Source of the DNA: Sinomonas humi
GTDB taxonomy: Bacteria; Actinomycetota; Actinomycetes; Actinomycetales; Micrococcaceae
Assembly: GCF_000802235.1 (NCBI RefSeq)
Contig: NZ_JTDL01000016.1
Span: 34,816-98,815 of the forward strand
DNA: 64,000 nt
Direction: 5' to 3'
Part shown: one piece after another, positions 54,024-63,212 of the stretch
Layout: each line of letters begins with the position of its first letter
Position numbering within the stretch: position 1 is the first letter of the stretch
The notes under the pieces: model-generated
Told to the model about the DNA's origin: nothing
Database searches by the model: none
What the model saw: the letters and a program-made list of their open reading frames with translations, nothing else
Position numbers and translations under genes: made by a program

Positions 54024-56792
54024 GTGGCCACGAAGGCTAGATCCGGCAAGAAGCTCGTGATTGTGGAGTCGCCGGCCAAGAGCAAGACCATCGCCCAGTA
54101 CTTGGGCGAGGGCTTCGAGGTCGACGCGTCCATGGGTCACATTCGCGACCTGCCGCAGCCGTCCGACCTCCCCGCCGAGCTCAAGAAGAGCTCGCTCGGG
54201 AAGTTCGCCGTGGACATCGAGCACAACTTCGAGCCGTATTACGTCGTCTCCCCGGAGAAGCGGAAGAAGGTCGCGGAGCTCAAGGCCAAGCTCAAGGACG
54301 CTGACGAGCTCTACCTCGCCACCGATGGTGATCGCGAGGGCGAGGCCATCGCGTGGCACCTGCTCGAGGTGCTCAAGCCGAAGGTGCCCGTGCACCGCCT
54401 CACGTTCCCCGAGATCACGAAGGAGGCAATCCAGCGCGCCATGGCGGAACTGCGCGACGTCGACGAGTCGCTCGTCGACGCGCAGGAGACCCGCCGCGTG
54501 CTCGATCGCCTCTACGGCTACGAGATCTCCCCCGTTCTCTGGCGGAAGGTGGCCGGCGGCCTCTCCGCCGGGCGCGTCCAATCCGTGGCGACCCGCCTCG
54601 TCGTCGAACGCGAGCGCGAGCGCATGGCGTTCCGCACTGCCGACTATTGGGACCTCCTTGCAACGCTCGCCCCCCAGGCAGCGGGAGCGAACGACGGCGC
54701 TCCCGGCCAACGCTTCCAAGCGCGGCTGGCGACGGTCGACGGCAAGAAGGTCGCTTCTGGGCGCGACTTCGACGATCGCGGGAACCTGACGGCCCGCAAT
54801 GCTGTGCTCCTCGACGAAACCACGGCTCGTGCGCTCGCCGAGGGCCTTGAGAATTCGGCGTTCACGGTTCGTTCAGTCGAAGAAAAGCCCTATACGCGGC
54901 GTCCGGCCGCGCCGTTCACGACGTCGACCCTCCAGCAGGAGGCGGCTCGCAAGCTCCGTTTCTCGGCCAGGGTCACGATGCAGGTTGCGCAGCGGCTGTA
55001 CGAGAACGGGTACATCACCTATATGCGTACCGACTCGACAGCTCTGAGCGATCAAGCGGTCGGCGCCGCTCGTCGCCAGGCCTCGGAGCTGTATGGCCCG
55101 GACTACATTCCGCAGCGCCCTCGCGTCTATGCCTCGAAGGCGAAGAACGCGCAGGAAGCCCACGAGGCAATTCGCCCCGCGGGTGATTCGTTCCGTACGC
55201 CCGCCCAGGTTGCGAAGGAACTGCGCGGCGACGAGTTCAGGCTCTACGAGCTCATCTGGAAGCGCACGGTCGCCTCGCAGATGGAAGACGCGAAAGGCTC
55301 GACGGCAACCGTCCGTCTCGGCGCCGTCGCCGGCTCCGGCGAAGCCGCCGGACGCGACGCTGAATTCTCCGCCTCCGGCACGGTCATCACGTTCCGTGGC
55401 TTTCTCGCGGCCTATGAGGAGGGCCGCGACGAGATCCGCGAGGACACCGAGAACGGATCCGGAGCCACCGATGGTGGTCGTCTTCCCGCCCTTAGCAAGG
55501 GTCAGCCCCTCGACGCCCTCGAGCTTGCCCCGAACGGCCACCAGACCTCCCCGCCGCCGCGCTACACGGAAGCGTCGCTCGTCAAGACGCTTGAGGAGCG
55601 GGGCATCGGGCGCCCGTCGACTTACGCCGCGACGATCTCGACCATCATGGACCGCGGCTACGTCCGAACCCGCGGCAACGCACTCGTGCCGAGTTGGATC
55701 GCGTTCTCCGTTGTGCGCCTTCTCGAGGACTACTTCCACGACTACGTCGACTACGACTTCACGGCCGAGATGGAGGAGGACCTCGACCGCATCGCCGCCG
55801 GGCAGCAGGCCGGTGCCGAGTGGCTCAGCGATTTCTACTTCGGCGGCGAGGGCAAGCCGGGCCTCACGACGATCGTCAACGGGCTCGGCGAGATCGACGC
55901 TCGCGTGGTCAACTCGGTCGAGATCGCGCCGGGCATCGTTCTGCGCGTTGGCAAGTACGGCCCCTACCTCGAGAAGCCGCTGCCTGCTGATGCACCAGAG
56001 GATGCTGTCCCCGAACGCGCGAACGTCCCCGAGGACCTCGCGCCCGATGAGCTGACGGCGGACAAGGCACGTGAGCTCATGGAGAGCGCCGGCCCGGAGG
56101 AACGCGTGCTCGGCACCGACCCGCTCACGGGTCACACCGTCGTCGCGAAGAACGGCCGGTACGGCGCCTACGTCACCGAGGTGATCCCCGAGCCGACCCC
56201 GGAGCAGCTCGCCGCCCAGCCGGTCGAGTACTACAAGAACGGCAAGCCGAAGCCGCCCAAGAAGCCAGCGAAGGTCAAGCCACGCACGGCTTCCCTCTTC
56301 AAGTCCATGAGTGTTGACACCGTCACGCTCGACGAGGCCCTCAAGCTCATGAGCCTGCCGCGGGCCCTGGGCAATGACGAAGAAGGCAACGTCATCACGG
56401 TGCAGAACGGGCGCTTCGGCCCCTACCTAAAGAAGGGCTCCGACTCGCGCTCGATCGGCAGTGAAGAGGAGATCTTCACGATCACGCTCGAGGACGCGCT
56501 CAAGATCTACGCCCAGCCCAAGACGCGAGGCGGCCGGACGGCAGCCGCGCCGCTCGCAGAGTTCGGCGACGACCCGGAGTCGGGCAAGCCGATCGTCGTC
56601 AAGGAGGGCCGCTTCGGCCCATACATCACGGACGGCGTCACCAACATCACGGTGCCCCGCGCCACGGCCATCGAGGAGTTGACGCGCGAGCGCGCTGTCG
56701 AACTCCTCGCCGAGAAGCGCGCGAAGGGACCGGTCAAGCGACCCGCACGGCGCACCACAGGCGGTACCCGAGCCAAGGCAGGAGCCAAATGA
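54024..56792 (+). CDS. topA: DNA topoisomerase I
   Basis: 922-residue type IA topoisomerase relaxing negative supercoils. The Toprim domain (KKLVIVESPAKSKTIAQYLG, ATDGDREGEAIAWH with acidic metal ligands) precedes the active site YMRTDST with catalytic Tyr333. The C-terminal third has several topo-C repeats (VGKYGPYLE, NGRYGAYV, NGRFGPYLKKG, EGRFGPYI) without zinc-finger cysteines and a Lys/Arg-rich tail, as in other actinobacteria. GTG start with GAGGAG upstream. Coupled to the SseB gene (ATGA). Confidence 0.97.
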   Translation: MATKARSGKKLVIVESPAKSKTIAQYLGEGFEVDASMGHIRDLPQPSDLPAELKKSSLGKFAVDIEHNFEPYYVVSPEKRKKVAELKAKLKDADELYLATDGDREGEAIAWHLLEVLKPKVPVHRLTFPEITKEAIQRAMAELRDVDESLVDAQETRRVLDRLYGYEISPVLWRKVAGGLSAGRVQSVATRLVVERERERMAFRTADYWDLLATLAPQAAGANDGAPGQRFQARLATVDGKKVASGRDFDDRGNLTARNAVLLDETTARALAEGLENSAFTVRSVEEKPYTRRPAAPFTTSTLQQEAARKLRFSARVTMQVAQRLYENGYITYMRTDSTALSDQAVGAARRQASELYGPDYIPQRPRVYASKAKNAQEAHEAIRPAGDSFRTPAQVAKELRGDEFRLYELIWKRTVASQMEDAKGSTATVRLGAVAGSGEAAGRDAEFSASGTVITFRGFLAAYEEGRDEIREDTENGSGATDGGRLPALSKGQPLDALELAPNGHQTSPPPRYTEASLVKTLEERGIGRPSTYAATISTIMDRGYVRTRGNALVPSWIAFSVVRLLEDYFHDYVDYDFTAEMEEDLDRIAAGQQAGAEWLSDFYFGGEGKPGLTTIVNGLGEIDARVVNSVEIAPGIVLRVGKYGPYLEKPLPADAPEDAVPERANVPEDLAPDELTADKARELMESAGPEERVLGTDPLTGHTVVAKNGRYGAYVTEVIPEPTPEQLAAQPVEYYKNGKPKPPKKPAKVKPRTASLFKSMSVDTVTLDEALKLMSLPRALGNDEEGNVITVQNGRFGPYLKKGSDSRSIGSEEEIFTITLEDALKIYAQPKTRGGRTAAAPLAEFGDDPESGKPIVVKEGRFGPYITDGVTNITVPRATAIEELTRERAVELLAEKRAKGPVKRPARRTTGGTRAKAGAK

Positions 56793-57322
56793 GCGACGAG
56801 CAGGAACTTCCCGGGGAGAGCACGGACGACGGCGCGACGACGGCGGCCGGCGAGCGATCGCCGTCGTCCGCTCCTCACCTCGATCCGGCACCCCTCAACG
56901 AACTGGAGGCCGCACTCGACTCGGCCTCGAAGGGTGAGGCCGAGAATGCGGAACCGGTGCTCGTGTTCCTCAACAGCCTCGTGTGCCTCCTCGTTCCAGA
57001 GCCCGTGCCGGGGCAGACCGAATACGTCGAGCCGCTCATTCTGACGAACTCCGAGGGCAAGCCTCTTGTCGCGGCGTTCACTGACGCGGCCCGCATCAGG
57101 CCCGACTTCCTCGAGCACGCTCCAACAGTCGTGACAACCCAGGGAGCGGTTCTCCTCCAGAATCTGGGCACTGAACTCGGTGTCGTGCTCAATCCCGGCA
57201 GTGCGTTCGGATTCGAACTCGCTGCAGAGCAGGTGGCGGCGATCCTGAAGGACTTCAGGCCCGCAACTGAAGATGAGATCGATGCGGCGCGGGAAAGCGC
57301 GCCGGGGACGGGCGGGGAATAA
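56789..57322 (+). CDS. SseB family protein
   Basis: 177 residues with the SseB N-terminal-type fold (AEPVLVFLNSLVCLLVPEP, LVAAFTDAARIRP, NPGSAFGFELAAEQVAAIL). The first 30 residues are acidic and disordered-looking. Function of the family in bacteria is unknown. ATG overlaps the topA stop (ATGA), so it depends on topA translation; 7 nt then separate it from the Ppx/GppA gene. Confidence 0.85.
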   Translation: MSDEQELPGESTDDGATTAAGERSPSSAPHLDPAPLNELEAALDSASKGEAENAEPVLVFLNSLVCLLVPEPVPGQTEYVEPLILTNSEGKPLVAAFTDAARIRPDFLEHAPTVVTTQGAVLLQNLGTELGVVLNPGSAFGFELAAEQVAAILKDFRPATEDEIDAARESAPGTGGE

Positions 57323-57329
57323 TAGGCTC

Positions 57330-58349
57330 ATGCGTCTAGGCGTCCTCGACATCGGTTCGAACACCGTGCACCTGCTTCTGGTGGACGCCCATCCCGGCGC
57401 GCAGCCGGTGGCCTTCGCTTCGCACAAACGGCCGCTCTCCCTCGTGAAGCACCTTGAGGACGACGGCAGCATCAGCGAGAAGGGCCAGCAGGAGCTCATC
57501 GACTTCGTCCACGAAGCGCGGGACTTCGCCGGCCGGCACGATGCCGAGGACCTGCTCGCCTTCTGTACCTCGGCCATCCGGGAGGCCGCGAACGGCGAGG
57601 CCGTGATCGAGCGGATTCACCGCGAAACAGGTGTGACGCTCCAGGAGCTAACAGGGCGCGAGGAAGCTGCAATGACCTTTTTTGCTGTGCGGCGCTGGTA
57701 TGGCTGGGGGCGCGAGAAGATCCTCTCCCTTGACATCGGCGGTGGTTCGTTCGAGATGGCGATGGGCAACGACTCCCTCCCGGACATCGCGGAATCGGTG
57801 CCCCTCGGAGCGCAGCGGCTCACGCGGGACTGGCTCTCCGAAGACCCGCCGACGGCGAAGTCGGTCAAGGAACTCCGCCGGTACATCCGTTCAACGCTCA
57901 AGCCGGTAGTGCACGCATTCAAGGAGCTTGGCCAACCGACCCTCGTGACCGGCACGTCGAAGACGTTCCGTTCGCTGGCCCGCATCGCGGGAGCCGCGCC
58001 CAGCGGAGCCGGACCCTACGTTCGGCGGGTCCTGCAGCGCACCGACCTCGGCCTTTGGACACAGCGGATCTCCGCGATGGCCTCAGGAGACCGGGTCCAT
58101 CTGCCCGGCGTCTCCGAAGCGCGCGCGCTCCAGGTCCTTGCCGGGGCGCTCGTCGCCGAGGCGGCGATGGAGCTCTTCGAGGTCGACGAGCTCGAGATCT
58201 GCCCGTGGGCCCTTCGCGAGGGGCTGATCCTGCGCCGCCTCGACCAGCTCGTCTTCGATGGGCCGCTAGCGCCACCCGATCACATACGGCCGATCGCGAG
58301 TGAGCGACGACGCATCGAAATGCAGCACCCTGCTTGGAGCGCCCGATGA
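57330..58349 (+). CDS. ppx: Ppx/GppA family exopolyphosphatase
   Basis: 339 residues, cytosolic. The ASKHA-fold motifs are VLDIGSNTVHLLLVDA (residues 5-20), SLDIGGGSFEMAMG and VTGTSKTFRSLARIAG. Expected to hydrolyse polyphosphate or ppGpp/pppGpp; short (single catalytic module) like the actinobacterial Ppx1/Ppx2 proteins. AATAAT (57318-57323) is 6 nt before the ATG, so it may also be transcribed from its own leaderless promoter. Coupled to the next gene by ATGA. Confidence 0.93.
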   Translation: MRLGVLDIGSNTVHLLLVDAHPGAQPVAFASHKRPLSLVKHLEDDGSISEKGQQELIDFVHEARDFAGRHDAEDLLAFCTSAIREAANGEAVIERIHRETGVTLQELTGREEAAMTFFAVRRWYGWGREKILSLDIGGGSFEMAMGNDSLPDIAESVPLGAQRLTRDWLSEDPPTAKSVKELRRYIRSTLKPVVHAFKELGQPTLVTGTSKTFRSLARIAGAAPSGAGPYVRRVLQRTDLGLWTQRISAMASGDRVHLPGVSEARALQVLAGALVAEAAMELFEVDELEICPWALREGLILRRLDQLVFDGPLAPPDHIRPIASERRRIEMQHPAWSAR

Positions 58350-59206
58350 GCGGCGCGGAGCAGCCCCAGTGGCGACAGTCAAAGGGCATGCCTGACGTCC
58401 CGGTCGCGCTCTCGAGCGCCTCCGTCTACCCCCTGAGCGTTCACGACGCGTTCGCTTGCGCCGCCGATCTCGGCTACGACGGGGTGGAGGTCATGGTGAC
58501 CAACAACTCGACGAGCCAGGAGCCAGACGCCCTCATCCACCTTTCCGAGCGGTACGACCAGCCGATCGTCTCGATCCACGCCCCGACGCTCTTGCTGACG
58601 CAGCAAGTGTGGGGCGGTGCGTGGAACAAGATCCGCCGGTCGTGCGCGATGGCTCGCGACGTCGGCTGCGACACGGTGGTCGTCCACCCGCCGTTCCGGT
58701 GGCAGACCGGCTACGCCGACGGCTTCTCCGTAGGGGTCCGCGACCTCGCCGAAGAGTACGAGGTCCACATCGCCGTCGAGAACATGTACCCATGGCGGGT
58801 CCGTGGGCGGGACGCGCGGGCGTATCTCCCGCACTGGGACCCGGTAGGCCAGGGGTACCGTGACGTGACGTGGGACTTCTCGCACGCCGCGACGGCTCGC
58901 GAGGACAGCCTCGAAGCACTCAAGGCTCTCGGTGACACCATTCGCCATATCCACCTTACGGACGGCTCCGGGCTCTCGTTCCGCGACGAGCACCTGCTCC
59001 CGGGCCAAGGGACGCAGCGTGTGGCGGAGTGCCTCGCGTACCTTGCGGATTCGGCGTTCGACGGCGTGATCGTCGCCGAGATCAGCACGCGCAAGGCGCG
59101 CTTCGCGGGGGAGCGGGAGGAGATGCTGGGCGCGACCCTCGAGTTCGCCCGAAGGCACCTCGGCCAACTCACGGAGAGCAGCGACGCCCAGCAGCGCGGG
59201 CGGTAG
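58346..59206 (+). CDS. Sugar phosphate isomerase/epimerase-like TIM barrel protein
   Basis: 286-residue xylose-isomerase-like/AP endonuclease 2 superfamily member. Metal-site-type motifs are SIHAPT, VVHPPFRWQTGY, IAVENMYPW, DFSHAAT and HIHLTDGSG with EI near the end. Substrate unknown. The ATG overlaps the ppx stop (ATGA); this is the last gene of the topA run. A large hairpin lies 85 nt downstream. Confidence 0.88.
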   Translation: MSGAEQPQWRQSKGMPDVPVALSSASVYPLSVHDAFACAADLGYDGVEVMVTNNSTSQEPDALIHLSERYDQPIVSIHAPTLLLTQQVWGGAWNKIRRSCAMARDVGCDTVVVHPPFRWQTGYADGFSVGVRDLAEEYEVHIAVENMYPWRVRGRDARAYLPHWDPVGQGYRDVTWDFSHAATAREDSLEALKALGDTIRHIHLTDGSGLSFRDEHLLPGQGTQRVAECLAYLADSAFDGVIVAEISTRKARFAGEREEMLGATLEFARRHLGQLTESSDAQQRGR

Positions 59207-59290
59207 CGCCGCCGTCGTTGTCTTGTTGGGGCGACGCCGGGCTGAGCGGGCAAATCGGGGTTGTCGGGGCTATCCGGGTTAAACGAGAAA

Positions 59291-59343
59291 CGCCGGGCGG
59301 AATGCAGGAAACATTGGGGGGAATCTCCTGCACCCGTCCGGCG
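59291..59343. terminator. Two-helix hairpin between the isomerase and proC genes
   Basis: The outer stem pairs CGCCGGGCGG (59291-59300) with CCGTCCGGCG (59334-59343), with one G-U. The inner stem pairs GCAGGA (59304-59309) with TCCTGC (59326-59331) around a 16-base loop. It separates convergent genes, so termination is the simplest role. There is no T tract and the internal-loop architecture is unusual. Confidence 0.6.
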
Positions 59344-59472
59344 CCCGGCCCCGTTCCGTTGCCGGAAGGGCCCTTCACTCGCACCTAATGAGTGATTTGA
59401 TCTTAGGAAGAAATGCTGGACGATTCCTCACCGAACTCTGCAAGGAAGCTGGGAGTCGGCGGGGGGCCGGGA

Positions 59473-60303
59473 TCAGCCAAGTTCGCGAGTGATGTCCTTG
59501 GAGCGTTCGGCCGCAGCGCGGGCGCCGTCCGCGATGATGCCGGGCAGGCCGCGCTCGTCGAAGGTCGCGATCGCACGCTCTGTCGTCCCATTCGGACTCG
59601 TGACGGCGCGACGCAGCGCAATGGGATCGGCGCCTGGCTCGGCGAGCATGAAGCCCGCGCCCACGACCGTTTCGCGTGCGAGGCGCAGCGAGAGTTCCGG
59701 GTCCAGCCCGAGGCGCGTGCCGGCGTCGGCCATCGCCTCGGCAAGGTAGAACGCGTACGCGGGGCCGGACCCGCTCACCGCGCTCACCGCGTCGACCTGG
59801 GCCTCGGGAACTTCGACGACGAGCCCGAGGCTGTCGAAGAGGCCCTTCACCTTCTCGACCTGCTCCCGGGTGGCGTGGGTGCCGCCGGAGATCGAGACCA
59901 CTCCGCGGCCGAGCCGGGCAGGAGTGTTCGGCATTGTGCGGATCACTGCCTGCCCTTCGGGCAGCGCCCTTTCGAGCTGGGCGATCGAGACCGCGGCGGC
60001 AACGCTGACGACGACGGCGCTCGGCGAGAGCGCAGGGGCGATCCCACGCGCGAGGTCGGCAATCCCGACGGGTTTGACACCGAGGATCACGAGCGACGCG
60101 CCGCGCACGGCCTGCTGATTCGCGTCGTCCTCTTCGGACGTGGCCATGACTGTCACTCCGTAGCGCTTGGCCAGCTCCGCCGCCCGCTCGCGGCGGCGGA
60201 CCGTCGCCGTCACATCGGTCTTCGGGAAGCCCGCGGCAAGGAGGCCGGCCATGATGGCCTCGTTCATGGAGCCGCAGCCGAGGAAGGCGATCTTGTTGCT
60301 CAT
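59473..60303 (-). CDS. proC: Pyrroline-5-carboxylate reductase
   Basis: Last step of proline synthesis: NAD(P)H reduction of pyrroline-5-carboxylate. 276 residues. The Rossmann motif is IAFLGCGSMNEAIMAGLL (residues 5-22); also VILGVKP, RTMPNTPARLGRG and the P5CR C-terminal signature SAVSGSGPAYAFYLAEAMAD. ATG 60303 (MSNKIAFLG) is the family start; the longer frame is unlikely. Upstream lie about 735 nt without a gene, including the 32-bp array. TTTACA at about 60394-60399 (minus strand) is a possible -35. Confidence 0.96.
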   Translation of the reverse strand: MSNKIAFLGCGSMNEAIMAGLLAAGFPKTDVTATVRRRERAAELAKRYGVTVMATSEEDDANQQAVRGASLVILGVKPVGIADLARGIAPALSPSAVVVSVAAAVSIAQLERALPEGQAVIRTMPNTPARLGRGVVSISGGTHATREQVEKVKGLFDSLGLVVEVPEAQVDAVSAVSGSGPAYAFYLAEAMADAGTRLGLDPELSLRLARETVVGAGFMLAEPGADPIALRRAVTSPNGTTERAIATFDERGLPGIIADGARAAAERSKDITRELG

Positions 60304-61037
60304 GTGCCCATCCTGCCAGCAGCGGCCCCCGGCGCGCATTCCCAGCTTCTTCACATCTGCGCTGGGGCCTACTCACAAGAAGGCTGCCTACTGTTGTAAA
60401 TACCTCACAGGGTGCGAGTGATGGAGCGGCCGCTTCCCCAAGCGGTCGCACGGCGCTGGCAGTTGCGGATATTGGTCCCCCACCTTCCCCGCTTCTGCCA
60501 GCGCCTTACTCGTTAAGGCCGTGATTTGGGCGTCGGGCACCGTCGGGAGGTGACGCTTGGACGGGTGGGCACCCCGGCGTCGTCGTCCGTTGGTCACGTA
60601 CCGACGGTCTTCGAGCGTTCAAGTGTCACGTGACGACGGCCGGGCGCCCCTCCGGAAGGCGAGGCCACCGTCGGGAGGTGACGCTTGGACGGGAGGGGCG
60701 CGCCGTCGTCGTCGTCCATTCGTCACGTACCGACGGTCTTCAAGCATTCAAGCGTCACGTGACGACGGTCGGGCGACCCTTGGACGGGAGGGCACCGTCG
60801 GGAGGTGACGCTTGGATGGGTGGGCACCGTCGGGAGGTGACGCTTGGATGGGTGGGCACCGTCGGGAGGTGACGCTTGGATGGGTGGGCACCGTCGGGAG
60901 GTGACGCTTGGACGGGTGGGCACCGTCGGGAGGTGACGCTTGGATGGGTGGGCACTGTCGGGAGGTGACGCTTGGACGGGTGGGCACCGTCGGGAGGTGA
61001 CCCTTGGACGATGCGTTTGGAGGAGGCGCTTGGGGGG
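60304..61037. other. 735-nt gap: inverted repeats and a tandem array, no gene
   Basis: From 60304 it holds the proC upstream region. Next is an 11-bp inverted repeat (GGCGCTGGCAG 60452-60462, CTGCCAGCGCC 60495-60505), then the repeat array to about 61015. The short open frames inside the array are translated repeats without ribosome binding sites and I do not call them. Confidence 0.7.
60542..61015. repeat. 32-bp tandem repeat array with a higher-order 128-bp unit
   Basis: The 20-base core GTCGGGAGGTGACGCTTGGA occurs at 60797, 60829, 60861, 60893, 60925, 60957 and 60989 (the last with one change), a strict 32-bp period. Outlying copies are at 60542 and 60670, 128 bp (4 x 32) apart. Each outlier is followed by a related segment containing TCACGTACCGACGGTCTTC and TCACGTGACGACGG. 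There are no unique spacers. Confidence 0.95.
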
Positions 61038-61721
61038 TTAGGGGCGGGCCGCGAACCGCTCGAGCAGGTCCACGTGGCCCGAGACGATGAGCATGTCGCG
61101 GCTGCTGACCTTAGTGTGCGGCTGCGCGTACGTGAAGTCTTCACCAGGGCTTTTGACGCCGACGACCGTCACGCCGTATTTCGCCCGCACCTGGGACTCG
61201 GCGAGCGTGAATCCCTGCGTCTCCTTCGGCGGGTACATCTTGACGATCGCGAAGTCGTCGTCGAACTCGATGAAGTCGAGCATGCGCCCGCTCACGAGGT
61301 GCGCGGTCCGTATGCCAGCGTCCGACTCCGGGTAGATGACGTGGTTGGCGCCGATACGGGAGAGGATCTTGCCGTGGGACGGCGTGATCGCCTTGGCCCA
61401 GAGGTGCTCGATGCCGAGATCCACGAGGTTGGCCGTGATGAGCACGGAGGACTCGATCGACGTGCCGACGCCGACGACGGCGGACTGGAACTCCTGCGCG
61501 CCGAGCTGGCGGAGCGATTCGATGTTGGTCGCATCGGCCTGTACAGCATGCGTGAGGACGGGAGCCCAGATCTCGACAAGATCCCGGTCGCGTTCGATCG
61601 CGAGAACCTCGCGGCCCTGCTTGACGAGCTGCTGAGCTGTGGCAGCACCGAAGCGGCCCAGACCGATGACGAGCACGGGCGCGTTCGGGTGGGGCCGGCC
61701 CGAGGGATTCTTGTCAGCCAA
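61038..61721 (-). CDS. trkA: TrkA-type potassium uptake regulatory subunit (RCK)
   Basis: 227-residue cytosolic RCK protein. The N domain binds nucleotide (VLVIGLGRFGAATAQQLV, residues 16-33; VLAIERD; QADATNIESLRQLG), the C domain follows (VRAKYGVTVVGVKSPGE, ending MLIVSGHVDLLERF). It gates the adjacent TrkH/KtrB channel. The TTG at 61721 overlaps the trkH stop by 8 nt, giving translational coupling. Confidence 0.93.
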   Translation of the reverse strand: MADKNPSGRPHPNAPVLVIGLGRFGAATAQQLVKQGREVLAIERDRDLVEIWAPVLTHAVQADATNIESLRQLGAQEFQSAVVGVGTSIESSVLITANLVDLGIEHLWAKAITPSHGKILSRIGANHVIYPESDAGIRTAHLVSGRMLDFIEFDDDFAIVKMYPPKETQGFTLAESQVRAKYGVTVVGVKSPGEDFTYAQPHTKVSSRDMLIVSGHVDLLERFAARP

Positions 61722-63132
61722 TGATCGGCCTCTCTTCCGGATAGTGGTACAGCGATCTGCGCTGACGCAGGGACAGGGCCGTGGCCATCGTGATGGTGCC
61801 GACCCGGCCGAAGAACATGAGCGCAGTGAGGATGTAGACCCCCGCGGGAGGAAGCTCCGAGGTGAGCCCGGTACTGAGCCCGACCGTCGCGAAGGCGGAA
61901 ATCGAATCGAAGAGCACGCGATCGAGGCTCTGCCCGGAGATTGCGAGCAGGAGCAGGCACGCGACCATGAGGAGCGTGGCGGCCATGACGATGACGCTGA
62001 TGGCCAGGCGCATGACCTCCTGGGGAACGGTTCGCCCGAACGCACGGACGTCGCGGTCACCGCGCGCCTCGGCGACGATCGCGAGGAACATGACGGCGAC
62101 GGTCGTGACCTTGATGCCGCCCGCAGTCGACGCCGAGCCGCCGCCGGCGAACATGAGTGCGTCCGAGAGCAGGAGCGTGGACGGTGTGAGGTGATTCATG
62201 TCGACGAGGTTGAACCCGAGCGATCGCGTCATGACGGACGCGAAGATGGCCTGCACGACCTTCTCACCGGAGGGCATGTTCCCGATGGTCTGGGCGTTGT
62301 TCCACTCCATCCCGCCCCACAGGATGGCGCCGAGCACGAGCAGGATGACCGAGACGACGATCGTGAGCTTCGCGTGCAGCGTCCACAACCGCACTCGAGC
62401 CTTGAAGCGCAGGAACACGAGCAGGACCGGGAACCCCAGGCTCCCGACGAAACCGCCGGCCATGAGCGGAACGAGGACCCAGAGATCGTACTGGTACGGC
62501 ACCAGGCCGTTGCTGTGCGGGGTGAAGCCCGCGTTGTTGAAGGACGAGATGGCGTAGAAGACGGCGTGCCAGACGGCGGGCCCGAACTGTTCGCCGTGCG
62601 CCATGAAAGCAGGGGCGAGAAACAGGACGAGGATGCCTTCGATGGCGGCCGAAGTCGCGACGACGACCCTCAGCAGGCTGCCGACCTCGCCGAGGCGGCC
62701 TGCGTTGTTCATCGCCTCCCGTGCGATGAGCTTCCCGCGGACGCCGAGGCCGCGGCTCATGGCGAGCGAGAGGACCGACGCGAGGGTGAGGATGCCCAAA
62801 CCGCCGATCTGGATCGCCAGAAGGATCACGACGTGTCCGAAGGTCGACCAGTGCGCGGCCGTCGAGACGACCGTGAGGCCCGTGACGCACACGGCGGACG
62901 TCGCAGTGAAGAGCGACTGGTGGAGCGGCGTCACCTGACCGTCCGCGGCGGCAAACGGAAGGGACAGAAGGAGCGTGAAGACGACGATGACCCCGAAGAA
63001 GGAGAGGAGCGCGAGGCGCGCTGGCGACGACGCGGCGAGCCTGTCGACGAAGTCACGCAGCCCCGTGAAGGGGCCCAGGCCTTGGTCCGGCGGCGTGGGC
63101 CGCCATGACGACTCCGTCTGTACCACGCTCAA
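61714..63132 (-). CDS. trkH: TrkH/KtrB-type potassium transporter
   Basis: 472-residue channel-like K+ transporter with four M1-P-M2 repeats. The selectivity-filter glycines are visible in SAVCVTGLTV, SSFNNAGFTP, TRSLGFNLVD and SAFATVGLSTG. About eight hydrophobic helices are present. The start is TTG 63132; GTG 63126 is an alternative. Operon with trkA. K+ uptake is expected to be Na+-coupled or channel-like as in KtrAB. Confidence 0.94.
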   Translation of the reverse strand: MSVVQTESSWRPTPPDQGLGPFTGLRDFVDRLAASSPARLALLSFFGVIVVFTLLLSLPFAAADGQVTPLHQSLFTATSAVCVTGLTVVSTAAHWSTFGHVVILLAIQIGGLGILTLASVLSLAMSRGLGVRGKLIAREAMNNAGRLGEVGSLLRVVVATSAAIEGILVLFLAPAFMAHGEQFGPAVWHAVFYAISSFNNAGFTPHSNGLVPYQYDLWVLVPLMAGGFVGSLGFPVLLVFLRFKARVRLWTLHAKLTIVVSVILLVLGAILWGGMEWNNAQTIGNMPSGEKVVQAIFASVMTRSLGFNLVDMNHLTPSTLLLSDALMFAGGGSASTAGGIKVTTVAVMFLAIVAEARGDRDVRAFGRTVPQEVMRLAISVIVMAATLLMVACLLLLAISGQSLDRVLFDSISAFATVGLSTGLTSELPPAGVYILTALMFFGRVGTITMATALSLRQRRSLYHYPEERPIIG

Positions 63133-63200
63133 CCGTCTTTCATGCCGGGTCTTTTGGGCGGCCGAAGGCCGTACCGGACCAGTAAACCATGCGGTTCCGG

Positions 63201-63206
63201 TAGCCT
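63201..63206 (+). promoter_or_regulatory. -10 box of the AcuC-like gene, leaderless start
   Basis: TAGCCT, then 6 nt, then ATG 63213, without a Shine-Dalgarno sequence. Confidence 0.45.
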
Positions 63207-63212
63207 GAACTT

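Noticed and set aside
54873..56135. 420-codon open frame opposite topA
   Set aside because: Antisense to conserved topoisomerase motifs; low-complexity Arg/Val/Asp composition.
60542..61015. CRISPR array
   Set aside because: The 32-bp units are contiguous and near identical with no unique spacers, and no cas gene is present.
61639..63108. Long open frame opposite trkH
   Set aside because: It is antisense to a clear TrkH with intact pore motifs; its Arg/Asp/Glu-rich composition is the usual shadow of high-GC coding DNA.
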